Of a stretch of DNA of 5,836 nt, positions 5,757-5,836 are shown piece by piece; position 1 is the stretch's first letter, and every line of letters starts with the position of its first letter. The notes below the pieces were generated by a model that was given only the letters and a program-made list of their open reading frames with translations, was not told the DNA's origin and ran no database searches. A program made the position numbers and the translations under genes. This stretch comes from Comamonadaceae bacterium (lineage in GTDB: Bacteria > Pseudomonadota > Gammaproteobacteria > Burkholderiales > Burkholderiaceae_C): contig CANBQX010000122.1 in NCBI GenBank assembly GCA_947371775.1, positions 1 to 5,836 of the forward strand, given 5' to 3'.

Positions 5757-5836
5757 GCGCTGTTCGAGCTGGGCCTTGGTGGCCACCAGCTCGGCAGGCA
5801 GGTGGTAGGCCAACTGGGTGAACAACTCGGTGTGCA
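5745..5836 (-). CDS. C-terminal end of an unidentified protein (partial)
   Basis: A minus-strand frame enters from the right edge and ends in TAA at 5745-5747. The 29 visible codons read HTELFTQLAYHLPAEL then VATKAQLEQRLAA, an amphipathic, helix-like and coding-looking C-terminus with a codon choice like that of the neighbouring genes. The other minus frames give Pro/Ser/Cys-rich strings unlike protein. The gene would overlap the end of the diguanylate cyclase gene by 12 bp tail to tail. Too little is visible to name a family. Confidence 0.55.
   Translation of the reverse strand, partial: HTELFTQLAYHLPAELVATKAQLEQRLAA

Overview
The window looks like chromosomal DNA of a GC-rich betaproteobacterium, most likely of the Comamonadaceae (Rhodoferax/Polaromonas type). 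This rests on GC-rich codon use and on the general character of the encoded proteins; no similarity search was possible. A chromosome-type ParB at the left edge suggests the replication-origin half of the chromosome (inference).

Layout. Four plus-strand genes are packed tightly between positions 1 and 3067: the 3' part of parB; a SAM-dependent methyltransferase with a hydrophobic, probably membrane-embedded N-terminus (6-bp gap); an HD-GYP-type protein whose HD histidine is a tyrosine (1-bp gap); and a PduO-type cob(I)alamin adenosyltransferase (20-bp gap). They converge, across 19 bp and a GC-rich hairpin, on a minus-strand pair: a homocysteine S-methyltransferase-family gene (GTG start at 4473) followed by a YdiI/PaaI-like hotdog thioesterase (start at 3509). 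A 203-bp divergent intergenic region (4474-4676) then leads to a plus-strand diguanylate cyclase with an N-terminal cyclic-nucleotide-binding-like domain. At the right edge the last 29 codons of an unidentified minus-strand gene overlap the end of the cyclase gene tail to tail.

The gene content is mostly housekeeping: chromosome partition, cobalamin cofactor formation, methionine/one-carbon metabolism and acyl-CoA hydrolysis. Around it sit two cyclic-di-GMP-type proteins, one predicted synthase with intact catalytic and inhibitory sites and one HD-GYP protein with a damaged metal site. I found no mobile element, CRISPR array, RNA gene or defence island. The most interesting unexplained structure is in the divergent intergenic region: a near-perfect 23-bp palindrome at 4559-4581 with an extra copy of its half-site exactly 11 bp upstream, and an intrinsic-terminator-like hairpin with seven T's that directly abuts the Shine-Dalgarno sequence of the diguanylate cyclase gene. 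Together they suggest that this gene is controlled at initiation and possibly by attenuation.
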